Positions 36,313-45,428 of a DNA stretch of 64,000 bases are shown in pieces (within the stretch, counting starts at the first letter, position 1; each line of letters opens with the position of its first letter). The DNA is from JASBYZ01 sp029983705 (lineage in GTDB: Bacteria; Actinomycetota; Coriobacteriia; Coriobacteriales; JAEZZM01): positions 1,540,694 through 1,604,693 of the forward strand of contig OZ221969.1 of NCBI GenBank assembly GCA_965119715.1. Direction: 5' to 3'. Made by a program: the position numbers and the translations under genes. Under the pieces are notes generated by a model. That model did not search any database. It saw only the letters and a list, made by a program, of their open reading frames with translations, and was not told where the DNA came from.

Positions 36313-38259
36313 ATGAATACTGAAGAGATACAAAAACCTAATGACATCCCGCTAATCCTGGGTACAGCCGGCCATATTGACCATGGTAAGTCTTCGCTTG
36401 TTAAGAGACTCACTGGTGTAGATCCAGATAGACTTTCAGAAGAGAAAAAACGCGGGATTACAATTGAGCTTGGCTTTGGTGAACTTGAGCTTCCGAGTGG
36501 TAGACACTTGGGCGTGGTAGATGTTCCAGGCCATGAAAAATTTGTTAAGCAAATGATTGCCGGTGCCTCTGGTATTGATTTGGGTCTATTAGTTATCGCC
36601 GCAGATGACGGGGTTATGCCTCAGACCAAAGAGCATACTCAAATTATGGAGCTCTTGGGCATTAAAAGGCTTGTTGTTGCCTTATCAAAAATAGATATGG
36701 TGGATGAGGACTGGCTTGAGCTTGCAAAAGGCGATGTTGAAGACTTTTTATCTCACACTATATTTAAGGATGCAGAAATTATCCCGGTCTCCTCTAAAAC
36801 AGGAGAAGGCATTGATGAGCTGCTCGCAGCTATCGATAGACTTGCTGCAACAGTTATGCAACCTCAATCCTTTGACCAGGCAATGCGCCTGCCAATAGAC
36901 CGCGTGTTTACCCTAAAAGGTGTGGGCACCGTTGTAACTGGTACGCTTTGGTCAGGAACCGTTGCCACTGATGATGTGCTCTACATTTATCCAGAAGGTA
37001 GAGAGGTTCGTGTAAGAAGCGTACAGGTGCACTCAAAATCTGTAGAGAGAGCCTTTTCTGGACAGCGTACTGCACTCAATTTAAGCGGTGTTGACAAATC
37101 AGACATCAAGCGTGGAGACACCGTTGCAGAACAAGACAGTCTCACAGAGCGTAAAACCTTTGACGTTTACTTTAACTACCTAGGCAAACCTGATTCAGAA
37201 GCTGCCTTTGTTTCTGGAGCACGCGTACATATCAACCACGGCACTACAGAAATTATCGGCAGAATACTGCTTACCAACAATCAAGCAGCACTTGCCCCTG
37301 GTGAGGGTTGCTTTGCCCAGCTCAGACTAGAATCTCCTTTAATGGTTCGCGCAGGTGACAGGTTTATTGTAAGATCGTACTCCCCTGTCCACTTAATAGG
37401 CGGAGGTTCAATCTTATTTACAGAGCCTAAGCATCGCACTAAATTAAGCCTTACTGAGGGCGACTTTTTGCAAGCCATGCTTGAGCAAGATTGGCATAAA
37501 GCAATAGGCGACTATCTAAAGATGCAGACAATTCCACTTGATGCAAAAGAGATTGCTAAGTCTCTTGACTTGGCTGAGAAGAAAACAAAGAGTGTTCTAG
37601 CTGATCTTAAAGATCAAAACTTAGTAGTGCTTCAAACTAACAATAAAGAGCTTTATATGGATAAGGACTCATATACTTCTCTTCTGGCAAAAATGGAGCA
37701 TAAGACCATTGAGTTTCACCACAAAGAACCCCTTAAAGAAGCCATTAGTGATGCTGCCTTAAGGGATTTGGTCGATAAGCGCATCTCACTTCCTGCCTTT
37801 AGTGCACTTCTTAAGAATGCAGAAGATGCTGGTTTGCTCTTGCTTCAAGATGGTGAGATTTCACACCCACAAGCAGGTGCCAGTGCGAGAAAAGCTGGAG
37901 AGCGCACCAAGAATATGATTTTAGATGCATACAAAACTGCAGACTTAAGCCCTCAGTTTATTGGTGAGATGATAAACGCCTTAGGTCTTGACTCTCAACT
38001 TGGAAAACGTATGGTCAGACAACTTGTTCAAGAGGGTAAGCTGAGCAAGGTAAGCGTAGAATACTACATTTATACTCCCTACTACAATAAGGCAATACAA
38101 GATATCATCAGCTATTTTAAAGAGCACGGCAGAGCTGACGCAGCACAAATTAAGGATGTATTGGGAGTTACAAGAAAGTATTTAATTCCGTTTTTAGAGC
38201 ACTTAGATGCAAGTGGAATCACTAAACGTGAAAAAGATGCACGAGTTTTGCGACAATGA
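36313..38259 (+). CDS. selB: Selenocysteine-specific elongation factor
   Basis: 648 residues. The G domain has GTAGHIDHGKSSL, DVPGHEKFVKQM and SKIDMVDEDW; EF-Tu-like domains II and III follow. The C-terminal half consists of winged-helix SelB repeats that bind the SECIS RNA (for example KYLIPFLEHLDASGITKRE). It delivers Sec-tRNA to in-frame UGA codons such as that in selD. It directly precedes the tRNA-Sec gene. Confidence 0.96.
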   Translation: MNTEEIQKPNDIPLILGTAGHIDHGKSSLVKRLTGVDPDRLSEEKKRGITIELGFGELELPSGRHLGVVDVPGHEKFVKQMIAGASGIDLGLLVIAADDGVMPQTKEHTQIMELLGIKRLVVALSKIDMVDEDWLELAKGDVEDFLSHTIFKDAEIIPVSSKTGEGIDELLAAIDRLAATVMQPQSFDQAMRLPIDRVFTLKGVGTVVTGTLWSGTVATDDVLYIYPEGREVRVRSVQVHSKSVERAFSGQRTALNLSGVDKSDIKRGDTVAEQDSLTERKTFDVYFNYLGKPDSEAAFVSGARVHINHGTTEIIGRILLTNNQAALAPGEGCFAQLRLESPLMVRAGDRFIVRSYSPVHLIGGGSILFTEPKHRTKLSLTEGDFLQAMLEQDWHKAIGDYLKMQTIPLDAKEIAKSLDLAEKKTKSVLADLKDQNLVVLQTNNKELYMDKDSYTSLLAKMEHKTIEFHHKEPLKEAISDAALRDLVDKRISLPAFSALLKNAEDAGLLLLQDGEISHPQAGASARKAGERTKNMILDAYKTADLSPQFIGEMINALGLDSQLGKRMVRQLVQEGKLSKVSVEYYIYTPYYNKAIQDIISYFKEHGRADAAQIKDVLGVTRKYLIPFLEHLDASGITKREKDARVLRQ

Positions 38260-38309
38260 TGAATGCTACCAACAATTGTCTTAATTAATGGTAAAGTATT
38301 AAAGGTCAT

Positions 38310-38406
38310 GGAGGTGGATGAGTCCTGGTGGGCTCCGCGGTCTTCAAAACCGTTGTGAGGCGTGGAGAACGTCTTGGGTGTGTTCGATTCGCACACATCT
38401 CCGCCA
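38310..38406 (+). tRNA. selC: tRNA-Sec (anticodon TCA)
   Basis: 97 bases from GGAGGTG to an encoded CCA (38404-38406). The anticodon loop CTTCAAA holds TCA at 38344-38346. A long variable arm (GGCGT pairing ACGTC) and the T loop TTCGATT with a GTGTG/CGCAC stem are clear. The acceptor arm is extended as in Sec tRNAs, with a G-A mismatch at the eighth position. It lies 50 bases after selB and would decode UGA. Confidence 0.95.
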
Positions 38407-38416
38407 GTTTTATATT

Positions 38417-38659
38417 ATGGAATACAAAACTTTTTTAGTTATTGGATTTTATTCTTCTTTTAAATCATTTGAAGCTGAAGATCTAGCTCAAAGGACAGGC
38501 ATACCCGTTCGTTTAATTCCTCGCCCAAAAGAGGTTGGCGGCGAGCTGAGGTGTGGCAATGCCCTGCGCTTTAAGCCAGAAGATAAATTTAGCCTGCTTA
38601 AACTGCTAGATAAACAAAATATTGAATATACTGAGCCTGTTGAAATTTTAGACTTCTAA
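38417..38659 (+). CDS. DUF3343 putative Se/S carrier-like protein
   Basis: 80 residues from ATG 38417, only ten bases after the tRNA-Sec CCA end. The DUF3343 pattern includes VIGFYSSFKSFEAEDL, GIPVRLIPRPKEV and the single cysteine segment ELRCGNALRF. The family is often linked with selenium genes and is proposed to carry selenium or sulfur. No ribosome-binding site is clear, so it may be translated from a processed transcript of the selC region. Confidence 0.78.
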   Translation: MEYKTFLVIGFYSSFKSFEAEDLAQRTGIPVRLIPRPKEVGGELRCGNALRFKPEDKFSLLKLLDKQNIEYTEPVEILDF

Positions 38660-38706
38660 TAGTATCGCGATTTGCGTTACAATTGAATTAGAAATTGGAG
38701 GTAGCT

Positions 38707-39000
38707 ATGACACCTGTAAAAACAGCAAACGTTAATGTAAGAATAGAAGCAGACATTAAGACTCAAGCTGAAAAAATATTAGAAGCCATTGGAATTACTC
38801 AATCTGCAGCTATTGATATGTTTTATCGTCAGATAATTCTTAATCGCGGTATTCCATTTGAGCTCAAACTCCCTGGAGTTGTAAATTCTATTAATGAAAT
38901 TCCGTCTGAGATGTTGGATAAAGGCTTGGTGCAAAGCTATGAAAAAGCTCAGGCCGGTAATACCATAAGTTTAGATGAAGCTTTTGAAAATCTAGTCTGA
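38707..39000 (+). CDS. RelB/DinJ-family antitoxin without a visible toxin
   Basis: 97 residues from ATG 38707, with GGAGG five bases upstream. The N-terminal ribbon-helix-helix domain has VNVRIEADIKTQAEKILEAIGI and TQSAAIDMFYRQIILNRGIPFEL, typical of RelB/DinJ antitoxins. These repress their own operon and neutralise a RelE/YafQ toxin. No toxin gene follows: only a terminator and a convergent gene are present. Confidence 0.85.
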   Translation: MTPVKTANVNVRIEADIKTQAEKILEAIGITQSAAIDMFYRQIILNRGIPFELKLPGVVNSINEIPSEMLDKGLVQSYEKAQAGNTISLDEAFENLV

Positions 39001-39011
39001 AAAAATAAACA

Positions 39012-39039
39012 GGTAGGGCTACAAATATGCAGCCCTACC
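39012..39039. terminator. Bidirectional terminator between antitoxin and flavoprotein genes
   Basis: GGTAGGGCT (39012-39020) pairs with AGCCCTACC (39031-39039). The minus side continues TGTTTATTTTT, which suits the reductase gene. Confidence 0.8.
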
Positions 39040-39052
39040 CAGTAATACTTAT

Positions 39053-40831
39053 TTACTTTTCATTCTCAGCAATATATTTACCAGTTAAATAGCCAAAGGT
39101 AATGCAGTTCATACCATGGTTGTGACCTTCAATTAAGAAGTTGTAGCTATTTGCATAGCAGTCACCAATCATAGTTCCCACATTGTAGAGACCCTCAATT
39201 GGACTATCGTCTTTATCGCATACCTTCATGTTAATATCGGTACGCAAACCACCCATTACACTTAAGATAGTTGGCTCTTCTTTTCTCCAACCATAAAATG
39301 GAGCAGTTTTAATTGGAACCATGAGCTCTTTACGCTTTAAGAAGTCCTCATCTTGGCCTTTATCGCAAAGCTCATTGTATCTTTGAACACTCTTAAGAGT
39401 TTCTTCTTTGTCAATTCCCATCTTGTCGCAGAGCTCTTCGATGGTGTCAGCCTTATACATAGATCCGTTATCTTTAGCAACTTTTTCTTCCCATGCTGCA
39501 ATAACTTCATCTGGAGTCATATCTCCCTCTCCATGTACATTTTTCCAGTTATGCCAAGGCTGGTGAGCCTTAGGGAAGTCAACATCAAAGATTGCGTTTA
39601 CTGGACCTACATGCTTAATAACATATGGTAGATGTCCGCATCCCATCTCTTCATTACAAAATCTTTTGCCCTTATCAGTAACCATAATGGTATCTGGAGC
39701 ATTCCATGGGTTGTAACTTGGAGCTGCAAATGTTGCAACCATACCTGCGCATGGCCAAGTCTTTTGCCAAGCTGCGCCTACCCATAGACCCATCTTGTGG
39801 CCATCGCCCTTGTAAAGACCACCATAAATCTTGTTAAGCTGGTCTGGAGAAATTCCCTCGTCCCAGTTTTTAACCCATTCAACAATCTCTGGAGCGTAGG
39901 TTTGCATCATTTCTTTATCGCCTGAGAAGTCTCCCGTTGCTAATACCACAGCCTTTTTACCAACAAACTTCTTATATACTCCGTCTTGCTCAGCAATAAC
40001 TGCATCCACTCTTCCGTCAGTGCCATTAGGCTTGCCGCCTCTAACAAGCTGCTTTGCCTCAGTCTTAAAATAGAGAGGTACGTTAAGATCTTCAAGTTGC
40101 TTTCTGAGCTCAAGTACAAGAGATGGTTGACCATCTGCGATAATTGGGTAATCTTTTGAGTTCCAGCAGTGTGACATAGCAGGTCCATAGAGTGGATAGG
40201 TTTTGTCGTCCCACTCATTACCTTGCTCGATAGTTACTGTTAAGCCCTCAACATTTTCAGTCTTATCAAGCAGCCAGTTTACTGACTCTTCTGAATATTT
40301 ATACCATTTGAACCATTTATCAACATCGATGTTAAATGAGTTTTGGGCCATTTGTTCCAAGATAAAGCGAGGCTGTATTGGTTCAAGATTGTACTTAGGC
40401 ATCAATCTTGAATTTACTACTGCATTTGATCCACCACGGGCTACTACGTTTTCGCTTTGAGCAATTAATACTGGTTTTAGTCCATGATCTACTGCAGATA
40501 ATGCCGTAATTAATCCTGAAGGACCAGCACCAACAACAATTAAGTCAGCTTCAATAGTCTCTTTTATCTCGCTGTCCTTAATTGGCTCAGGTGCCGTCAT
40601 AAATGATGGCTTGTGTTCTGGAACTTCTGCGCTTGCTTTCTTGGATTTCTTAGCATCCTTCTTATCATCCTTTTGCGCAGGAGCGCTCGCCTCCTTGCTT
40701 TCTGTCTTAGGTTCAGCTGCTGGCTGATTAGTACTACAGCCAAATAAGCCTACGCTTGCAACTGATGCTGCTCCAAAGATAGAGAGCCCCTTAACAAAAC
40801 TTCTTCTGTCGATATCCTTGTACTGAGACAT
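39053..40831 (-). CDS. Tat-exported flavoprotein reductase (fumarate reductase/FCC-like)
   Basis: 592 residues. The Tat signal RRSFVKG is followed by a lipobox-like LFGC (about residue 32) and a Lys/Ala-rich linker. The FAD-binding domain begins ADLIVVGAGPSGLITAL, with a C-terminal FAD segment GLYNVGTMIGDCYANSYNF. This is the flavin subunit family of fumarate/urocanate/3-oxosteroid-type reductases abundant in Eggerthellaceae, which pass electrons to organic acceptors outside the membrane. The acceptor is not evident. A LuxR-type regulator lies divergently next to it. Confidence 0.85.
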   Translation of the reverse strand: MSQYKDIDRRSFVKGLSIFGAASVASVGLFGCSTNQPAAEPKTESKEASAPAQKDDKKDAKKSKKASAEVPEHKPSFMTAPEPIKDSEIKETIEADLIVVGAGPSGLITALSAVDHGLKPVLIAQSENVVARGGSNAVVNSRLMPKYNLEPIQPRFILEQMAQNSFNIDVDKWFKWYKYSEESVNWLLDKTENVEGLTVTIEQGNEWDDKTYPLYGPAMSHCWNSKDYPIIADGQPSLVLELRKQLEDLNVPLYFKTEAKQLVRGGKPNGTDGRVDAVIAEQDGVYKKFVGKKAVVLATGDFSGDKEMMQTYAPEIVEWVKNWDEGISPDQLNKIYGGLYKGDGHKMGLWVGAAWQKTWPCAGMVATFAAPSYNPWNAPDTIMVTDKGKRFCNEEMGCGHLPYVIKHVGPVNAIFDVDFPKAHQPWHNWKNVHGEGDMTPDEVIAAWEEKVAKDNGSMYKADTIEELCDKMGIDKEETLKSVQRYNELCDKGQDEDFLKRKELMVPIKTAPFYGWRKEEPTILSVMGGLRTDINMKVCDKDDSPIEGLYNVGTMIGDCYANSYNFLIEGHNHGMNCITFGYLTGKYIAENEK

Positions 40832-40956
40832 GTCAAACCCCCTAAAGGTAGAAATTGAGGGCTTCTAATTTGTTTTCAAGCCCTTGGCTTTAGCATAGTC
40901 AAAGTGTGAGCTAGAGCACTCATACCGAGCAGGGTGAATTATTTCTGAGCAAATCA

Positions 40957-40975
40957 CTCACCCTAATCGGGTGAG
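40957..40975. promoter_or_regulatory. Candidate operator dyad between reductase and LuxR genes
   Basis: CTCACCC (40957-40963) and GGGTGAG (40969-40975) are exact complements around TAATC. A half-like AGGGTGAATT lies about 25 bases to the left. The location between the divergent genes suits a binding site for the LuxR-type regulator. Confidence 0.5.
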
Positions 40976-41045
40976 ATTAGATTAATGTGTTAGGTGTCAC
41001 ATTTTGAATACGATAGTATAATAGTAGTAATAATTTTCACGAGAA

Positions 41046-42572
41046 ATGATTGGTATGAAAACTAAAAGCCACTATCTAATTATTTCCCTAGGTTTTGCTA
41101 GTTTCTTATCTATTTTTACTAATACGAGAACAAACTTCTTGCAAGGCGCTTCCCTTGCTCAAAACCCTGAACTTTTTTACTTTTTACTTACCAACATGAT
41201 TGTCATGGCCCTCTATTTTATCTACGAAGGATACGCCTCGTTTAAAGCAATGCAAAGGGGTCAGGCATGTAAGAGCTATCAAAAGCTTAAAGTAGGTTTT
41301 ATGCTCTCAAGCATTGTGCTTATCTTGTTTGAACTGGTACATATTTACTTACTGCAAAATTCAATAAGTTCATGCACCTTTATTATTGGTAAGGCAATAG
41401 TGGTGGGCCTGTATTTATGTTTTGGCTATTTAATTTGGCTTCATTTACTCTATGATGCTGAAAAGATCTACTTAGCACTGAGTGCCCTTTTGTGGGGAAC
41501 TTTTGCCTCATGTATTGCTTTAATTCCTTTTGAGATTTTGCAACACGCAGCTCTTATATGCGCTAGTTTAGTCTCACTGCTTTTGTTTATTAAATCCTCT
41601 TACAAGGCACCTCAAGGCTTTACAGAGCACTCATTTACTATTCAAACGGGCGATGAGGGCCTGCTCTTTAATAAACTCTTGTCTGTCATTATGCGTCCGA
41701 TTATCTTTATCTCAATTACTGGATTTGTCTCAGGTGCACTCAGAGTTTTAATTGAGGGAAACTATTCCTTAAACTTTAGGGTGCTGATATTTTTTGTAAC
41801 AGCAGCACTTGGTATGGGGATATTTTTGGTTGCCCTCTACAATAACAATCGCTTTAACTATCACACCAACTATCTTAAAGTGAGCATTGTGGTTGCGTGC
41901 TCTATGTTTGTACTCCCCTTTTTGCACCACAGCTTGCTCCCAATACTTCTTGGCATAGTTGATACCCTCTACTTTTTATCGCTTATCTTAATGTGGGCTA
42001 TGAGTATAGAAGTGGCAAAAAGCAATCAGTGGGATTTAAAATTTGTAGCAGGAATTTTTATTGGTCTTGTGCACGTTATTGTTACAGCAGGATTTATAGT
42101 TTCAAGCACGCTTGTAGTTTATGAGCTTGACCAGCAAGAAGTATATTTTATTGTATCTTTGGTAAGCGTATTCTTTATCCTTTTGGTTATTGTCTACCTC
42201 ATGTTAAATTCCCAAGACTCACAAGCAGTCTTATATGAGTTTGCCATTGAAGAGGTGGAGCAGGAGCAGGCCATAAGTCCAGCTCAATTAAATAATGAGC
42301 TCAAGCCAGAGGTAGATCGGCAGGTTTTAATATCTACCTATAGCGAGAAGAGCTTGCGCGAAAACAAAAAGCTTACTGAAGTATATGGGCTTACAGAGCG
42401 TGAGATGGATATCTTGATTCTTGCACTTACCGGTAGAAATGCTCAGGGAATTGCAGACATCTTATACATAAGCCAAAATACCGTAAAGACCCACCTTAAA
42501 AATATCTACAAGAAGTTTGATGTGCACTCTCATAAGGAATTACTTGAGTTTATTGAACTGATACAGAAATAA
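41046..42572 (+). CDS. Membrane-bound LuxR-family transcriptional regulator
   Basis: 508 residues with about twelve hydrophobic segments in the first 390 residues. A C-terminal LuxR helix-turn-helix follows (about 440-505: YGLTEREMDILILALTGRNAQGIADILYISQNTVKTHLKNIYKKF). Such regulators are typically encoded next to a Tat flavoprotein reductase in Eggerthellaceae and probably sense its substrate at the membrane. It is divergent from the reductase; the ribosome-binding site is weak (GAG). Confidence 0.88.
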   Translation: MIGMKTKSHYLIISLGFASFLSIFTNTRTNFLQGASLAQNPELFYFLLTNMIVMALYFIYEGYASFKAMQRGQACKSYQKLKVGFMLSSIVLILFELVHIYLLQNSISSCTFIIGKAIVVGLYLCFGYLIWLHLLYDAEKIYLALSALLWGTFASCIALIPFEILQHAALICASLVSLLLFIKSSYKAPQGFTEHSFTIQTGDEGLLFNKLLSVIMRPIIFISITGFVSGALRVLIEGNYSLNFRVLIFFVTAALGMGIFLVALYNNNRFNYHTNYLKVSIVVACSMFVLPFLHHSLLPILLGIVDTLYFLSLILMWAMSIEVAKSNQWDLKFVAGIFIGLVHVIVTAGFIVSSTLVVYELDQQEVYFIVSLVSVFFILLVIVYLMLNSQDSQAVLYEFAIEEVEQEQAISPAQLNNELKPEVDRQVLISTYSEKSLRENKKLTEVYGLTEREMDILILALTGRNAQGIADILYISQNTVKTHLKNIYKKFDVHSHKELLEFIELIQK

Positions 42573-42584
42573 CTTCAACATAGA

Positions 42585-42615
42585 GGAGGATTGCCAGATA
42601 AACTGGCAATCCTCC
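42585..42615. terminator. Terminator-like hairpin between convergent LuxR and surface protein genes
   Basis: GGAGGATTGCCAG (42585-42597) pairs exactly with CTGGCAATCCTCC (42603-42615) around ATAAA. Neither side has a strong T tract. Confidence 0.6.
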
Positions 42616-42651
42616 TTAAAATGTTTATATTGCCTACTACAAAACTAATGC

Positions 42652-45043
42652 TTAATTTCTAACTCTTCTAAATAAAGATGCTAAACCTGCAAAAATCAGA
42701 GAAGCAACTCCTGAAACTAAAAGCACAGGCATAAAGCTAGCACTATCAGAGGTCTTCGGAAGAGCCTTAGGCTCTATTACATTAACCTGAGTGGAATCAA
42801 CATCTTTTGTTGAAGGCACACTTAAGATTGGTGTAGCCTTTGCTTGTGAGTAAAATCCGGTATACTCTGCCTCTATCTCACGAGCTGGCTCATCAGCTGG
42901 AGGTGTAGGCTGTACTGGTTGAGGTTTATCTGGACTAGCCGCTAATGCAAATCCTGCGTGAACAGAGTTCTGTGTATAATCAGCCGGAATAGGAGCTATA
43001 ACTACTTTGAAGGTGTTACTTCCTATTTGTTCGACCGTAGTACCAGCAACTCCTGCCTGATAAATTCCTACAGACTGTAAATCAGCTAAGTTATTAATTG
43101 TAACGGTGTACTCACCTGGCTGGAGCGGATTATCAGACTTCCAGAAATTATATTCGTCTACACTGCCCTTTACAACATTGCCATCTTTATCAACCACTGT
43201 GTAGTCAACTTCAGCTCCACGTGTTCCATCGGTGTTATTGGTAATGAGCTTTAATGGTAAAGTGTATTCTTTAAATTGAGCAACAAATGTTGTATCTTCC
43301 TCTATCTTTGTTTCCTTTATAACCTTTTCAGGTGTATAAAGAGTATCGGTCGTATCTCCCTTTATTTTCCATCCTGCAAATCTATAACCATCTTCTGGAT
43401 TTGTGTTTGGAAGGTAAGGTAACATATCTTGATACTTAACCTTTAGTGACTCAGGTTTTGTAATCTTTCCGCCGTCATCTGATTCAAACTGAACTTTATA
43501 CTCTTCTTTAATAAGTTTAAAGCGAGCGTAATAAGCGTAACTAGTAGCTTTCAATGGATTAGCTAGAATGTCAATATGGAATGTATTTTTCTTACCCTCA
43601 ACAGGAGTGACATTAGCGATATTCGCAAGAATTGGATTTGTGAATACTTCAACAGTATTACCTTTTGGAAGATCTTTGAGTGTAATCTCAAAAGAATCTC
43701 CTTCATCAATCTCGTTGCTTTTAGTTCGCCATTGATCATCTGCTTTACCTGAAGAACTTCCTGTAAAATCCCCAGTCAGTTTAGACGTATCTTTTTGATT
43801 TATAAGCTCAACAGTATATCCAATAATATTTCTGTCGTCATCACCTAAGACGTCAACTCTAAGCTCTGTGGTCCAGTGAGCATAAATATCTACCGCAGAT
43901 GTTATGGGAGCAAAATCATACGGACGATCATCCCGATCCTTATCATAGTACCAGCCTTTAAATTTCATATGATTAGCAGGTGGCTTGAGTGTAAATACAC
44001 CCGCATTAACATTAGCATTGTTTGTATTATCCATTACTGTTTCAAAAGGCTTTATTTTAAACCCACTTGGATTTAAATTTGCTAAATACTCTCCAGTAGT
44101 TTTACCAAGTTCAGCAGGGCTTGGCTTATACTCCCATTCACCCCCATTGCCATGAAAAGCATAGGTGTAGGCGGGTATCCACATCACATAATAATCTGTT
44201 GTGCTCTCATGCACTTTGTCATAAAGCTTAAATGTAACGTCTTCTTTACTATCTGGAGCTGTTGTCCAACCCATAGCAATATAGCCTTCTCGATAGAGTT
44301 CTCGATTTTGTGGATTCTCAACTTTTCCACTCTCTTTGTTCCATATAATGCGGCTTTCCAATTCATTTTTTTCCAACAAAATCAGGGTATGCAAATTTCC
44401 AATACTCGCTAATAGGATCCGAAACAACTTCTGTTCCGCTCTTAAATTTACCGCCGTTAGCATGGTATCTAATATATTGCTTTTCTTTAGCTGAAGTATT
44501 AGCTTCGCCATCAGTAGATTCAGGGACAGCCCTTAAAGCAGAGCTCTCTGCAGGCGCTGATTGAGATCTTAGTGACGTTCCAGATTTTTCGTCTGTTATT
44601 TCAAGTTCACCGTTAGCAACAGAATTGCCCGCTTCCTCATTGTTGTTAGGGTTCTCTACAGCAAGTTTTTCAACGTTATTTTTTAAAGTCTCATTCGAGA
44701 CTCTTTCTTCTTTAATTGGCTCATGAACTGATTTAGCTGCTTCTAATGTTTGGTCAGTATTTTTTGAATCCCCATTTAAAGACTCTGAAGAGCCATCAAT
44801 AGCATCAGCTTCATGAACTAAAAGGTCCTCACCACCAGAAAGACTTGCGTCTTGAACAAGCGGCTCATGAGCTGTTACATTGCTATCTAATGATTCCACA
44901 AAAGCATTAGGCGCAAAACCCATACTTGAAGCACACACTATAGTTGCAACAGTTAGAGCAAGTGGAAGTCTTTTTGAAATTCTTAGTTGCGATCTCTTAT
45001 TAAGTTCCCCTATAATCCGTCTATTGTTAATCGAGCTACTCAT
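42652..45043 (-). pseudogene. LPxTG surface protein with InlB-type (Flg_new) repeats, frameshifted at an A7 tract
   Basis: The first frame (45043-44363, 226 residues) has a signal region, an acidic low-complexity stretch and the start of a repeat domain (YHANGGKFKSG). The second frame (to 42652) continues with InlB B-repeat/Flg_new units (MKFKGWYYDKD, DIYAHW; YRFAGWKIKGD). Beta-rich domains, the motif AEYTGFYSQ and the sorting signal LPKTSD with membrane helix and RRVRN tail follow. The frames join at the A7 tract 44366-44372 (T7 on the plus strand); removing one A gives ...FVGKNELESRI. As written only the N-terminal 226 residues would be made. Confidence 0.78.
44366..44372 (-). repeat. A7 tract at the frame break of the InlB-repeat surface protein
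   Basis: On the coding strand GGA AAA AAA TGA stops the first frame. A6 would read GGA AAA AAT GAA and stay open. Confidence 0.7.
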
Positions 45044-45240
45044 GTTATCTACTTCTTAATTATGCTTAATTATGACTAGCTTACAATTGCTACTGGATTA
45101 ATAACATTATAGCCTAAAAAATAATATTTTTATATCATAATGTTCATTTTTTCACTATTTTATTATTATTTTTAATTACTTTTACTATTTTCACTATTTA
45201 TATGATGGCACGTAGAAAATCCACCAAAACTTAGTGGTTT
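45044..45240. other. AT-rich spacer upstream of the InlB-repeat gene
   Basis: This is the first part of a gap of about 385 bases. It is very AT-rich with no credible ORF and should hold the promoter of the minus-strand surface gene; no clear -35/-10 pair was chosen. Confidence 0.4.
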
Positions 45241-45360
45241 TCAAATGAAATATCTATCAGTGCTAATTATTATCAAATGTTCATTAACTTTTCTATAAGC
45301 AAATAGTAGTCCTGCAAAGCTCAATACAGTAACTGCACCAGCAAGACCTAAAGTGCTATG
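45241..45360 (-). pseudogene. Remnant of an LPxTG sorting-signal tail
   Basis: A 39-residue minus-strand frame ending in TGA encodes a hydrophobic helix then basic residues (LGLAGAVTVLSFAGLL, FAYRKVNEH), like the C-terminus of a sortase-anchored protein. No LPxTG motif or start precedes it: the cydB terminator lies immediately upstream. It looks like the leftover of a deleted surface protein gene. Confidence 0.5.
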
Positions 45361-45365
45361 CCAAA

Positions 45366-45402
45366 CAAAAAGCCTCTCCCACATCTCTGCAGAAGAGGCT
45401 TT
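45366..45402 (-). terminator. cydAB terminator
   Basis: AAAGCCTCT (45369-45377) pairs with AGAGGCTTT (45394-45402). On the minus strand it is followed by a run of T, just after the cydB stop. Confidence 0.85.
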
Positions 45403-45428
45403 GTAAAAACGTATTGCTTAAGCGCTAA

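Noticed and set aside
21981..44372. Programmed -1 ribosomal frameshifting (dnaX-like) at the A7 tracts
   Set aside because: All four sites need a +1 (or -2) change to restore the frame, not -1.
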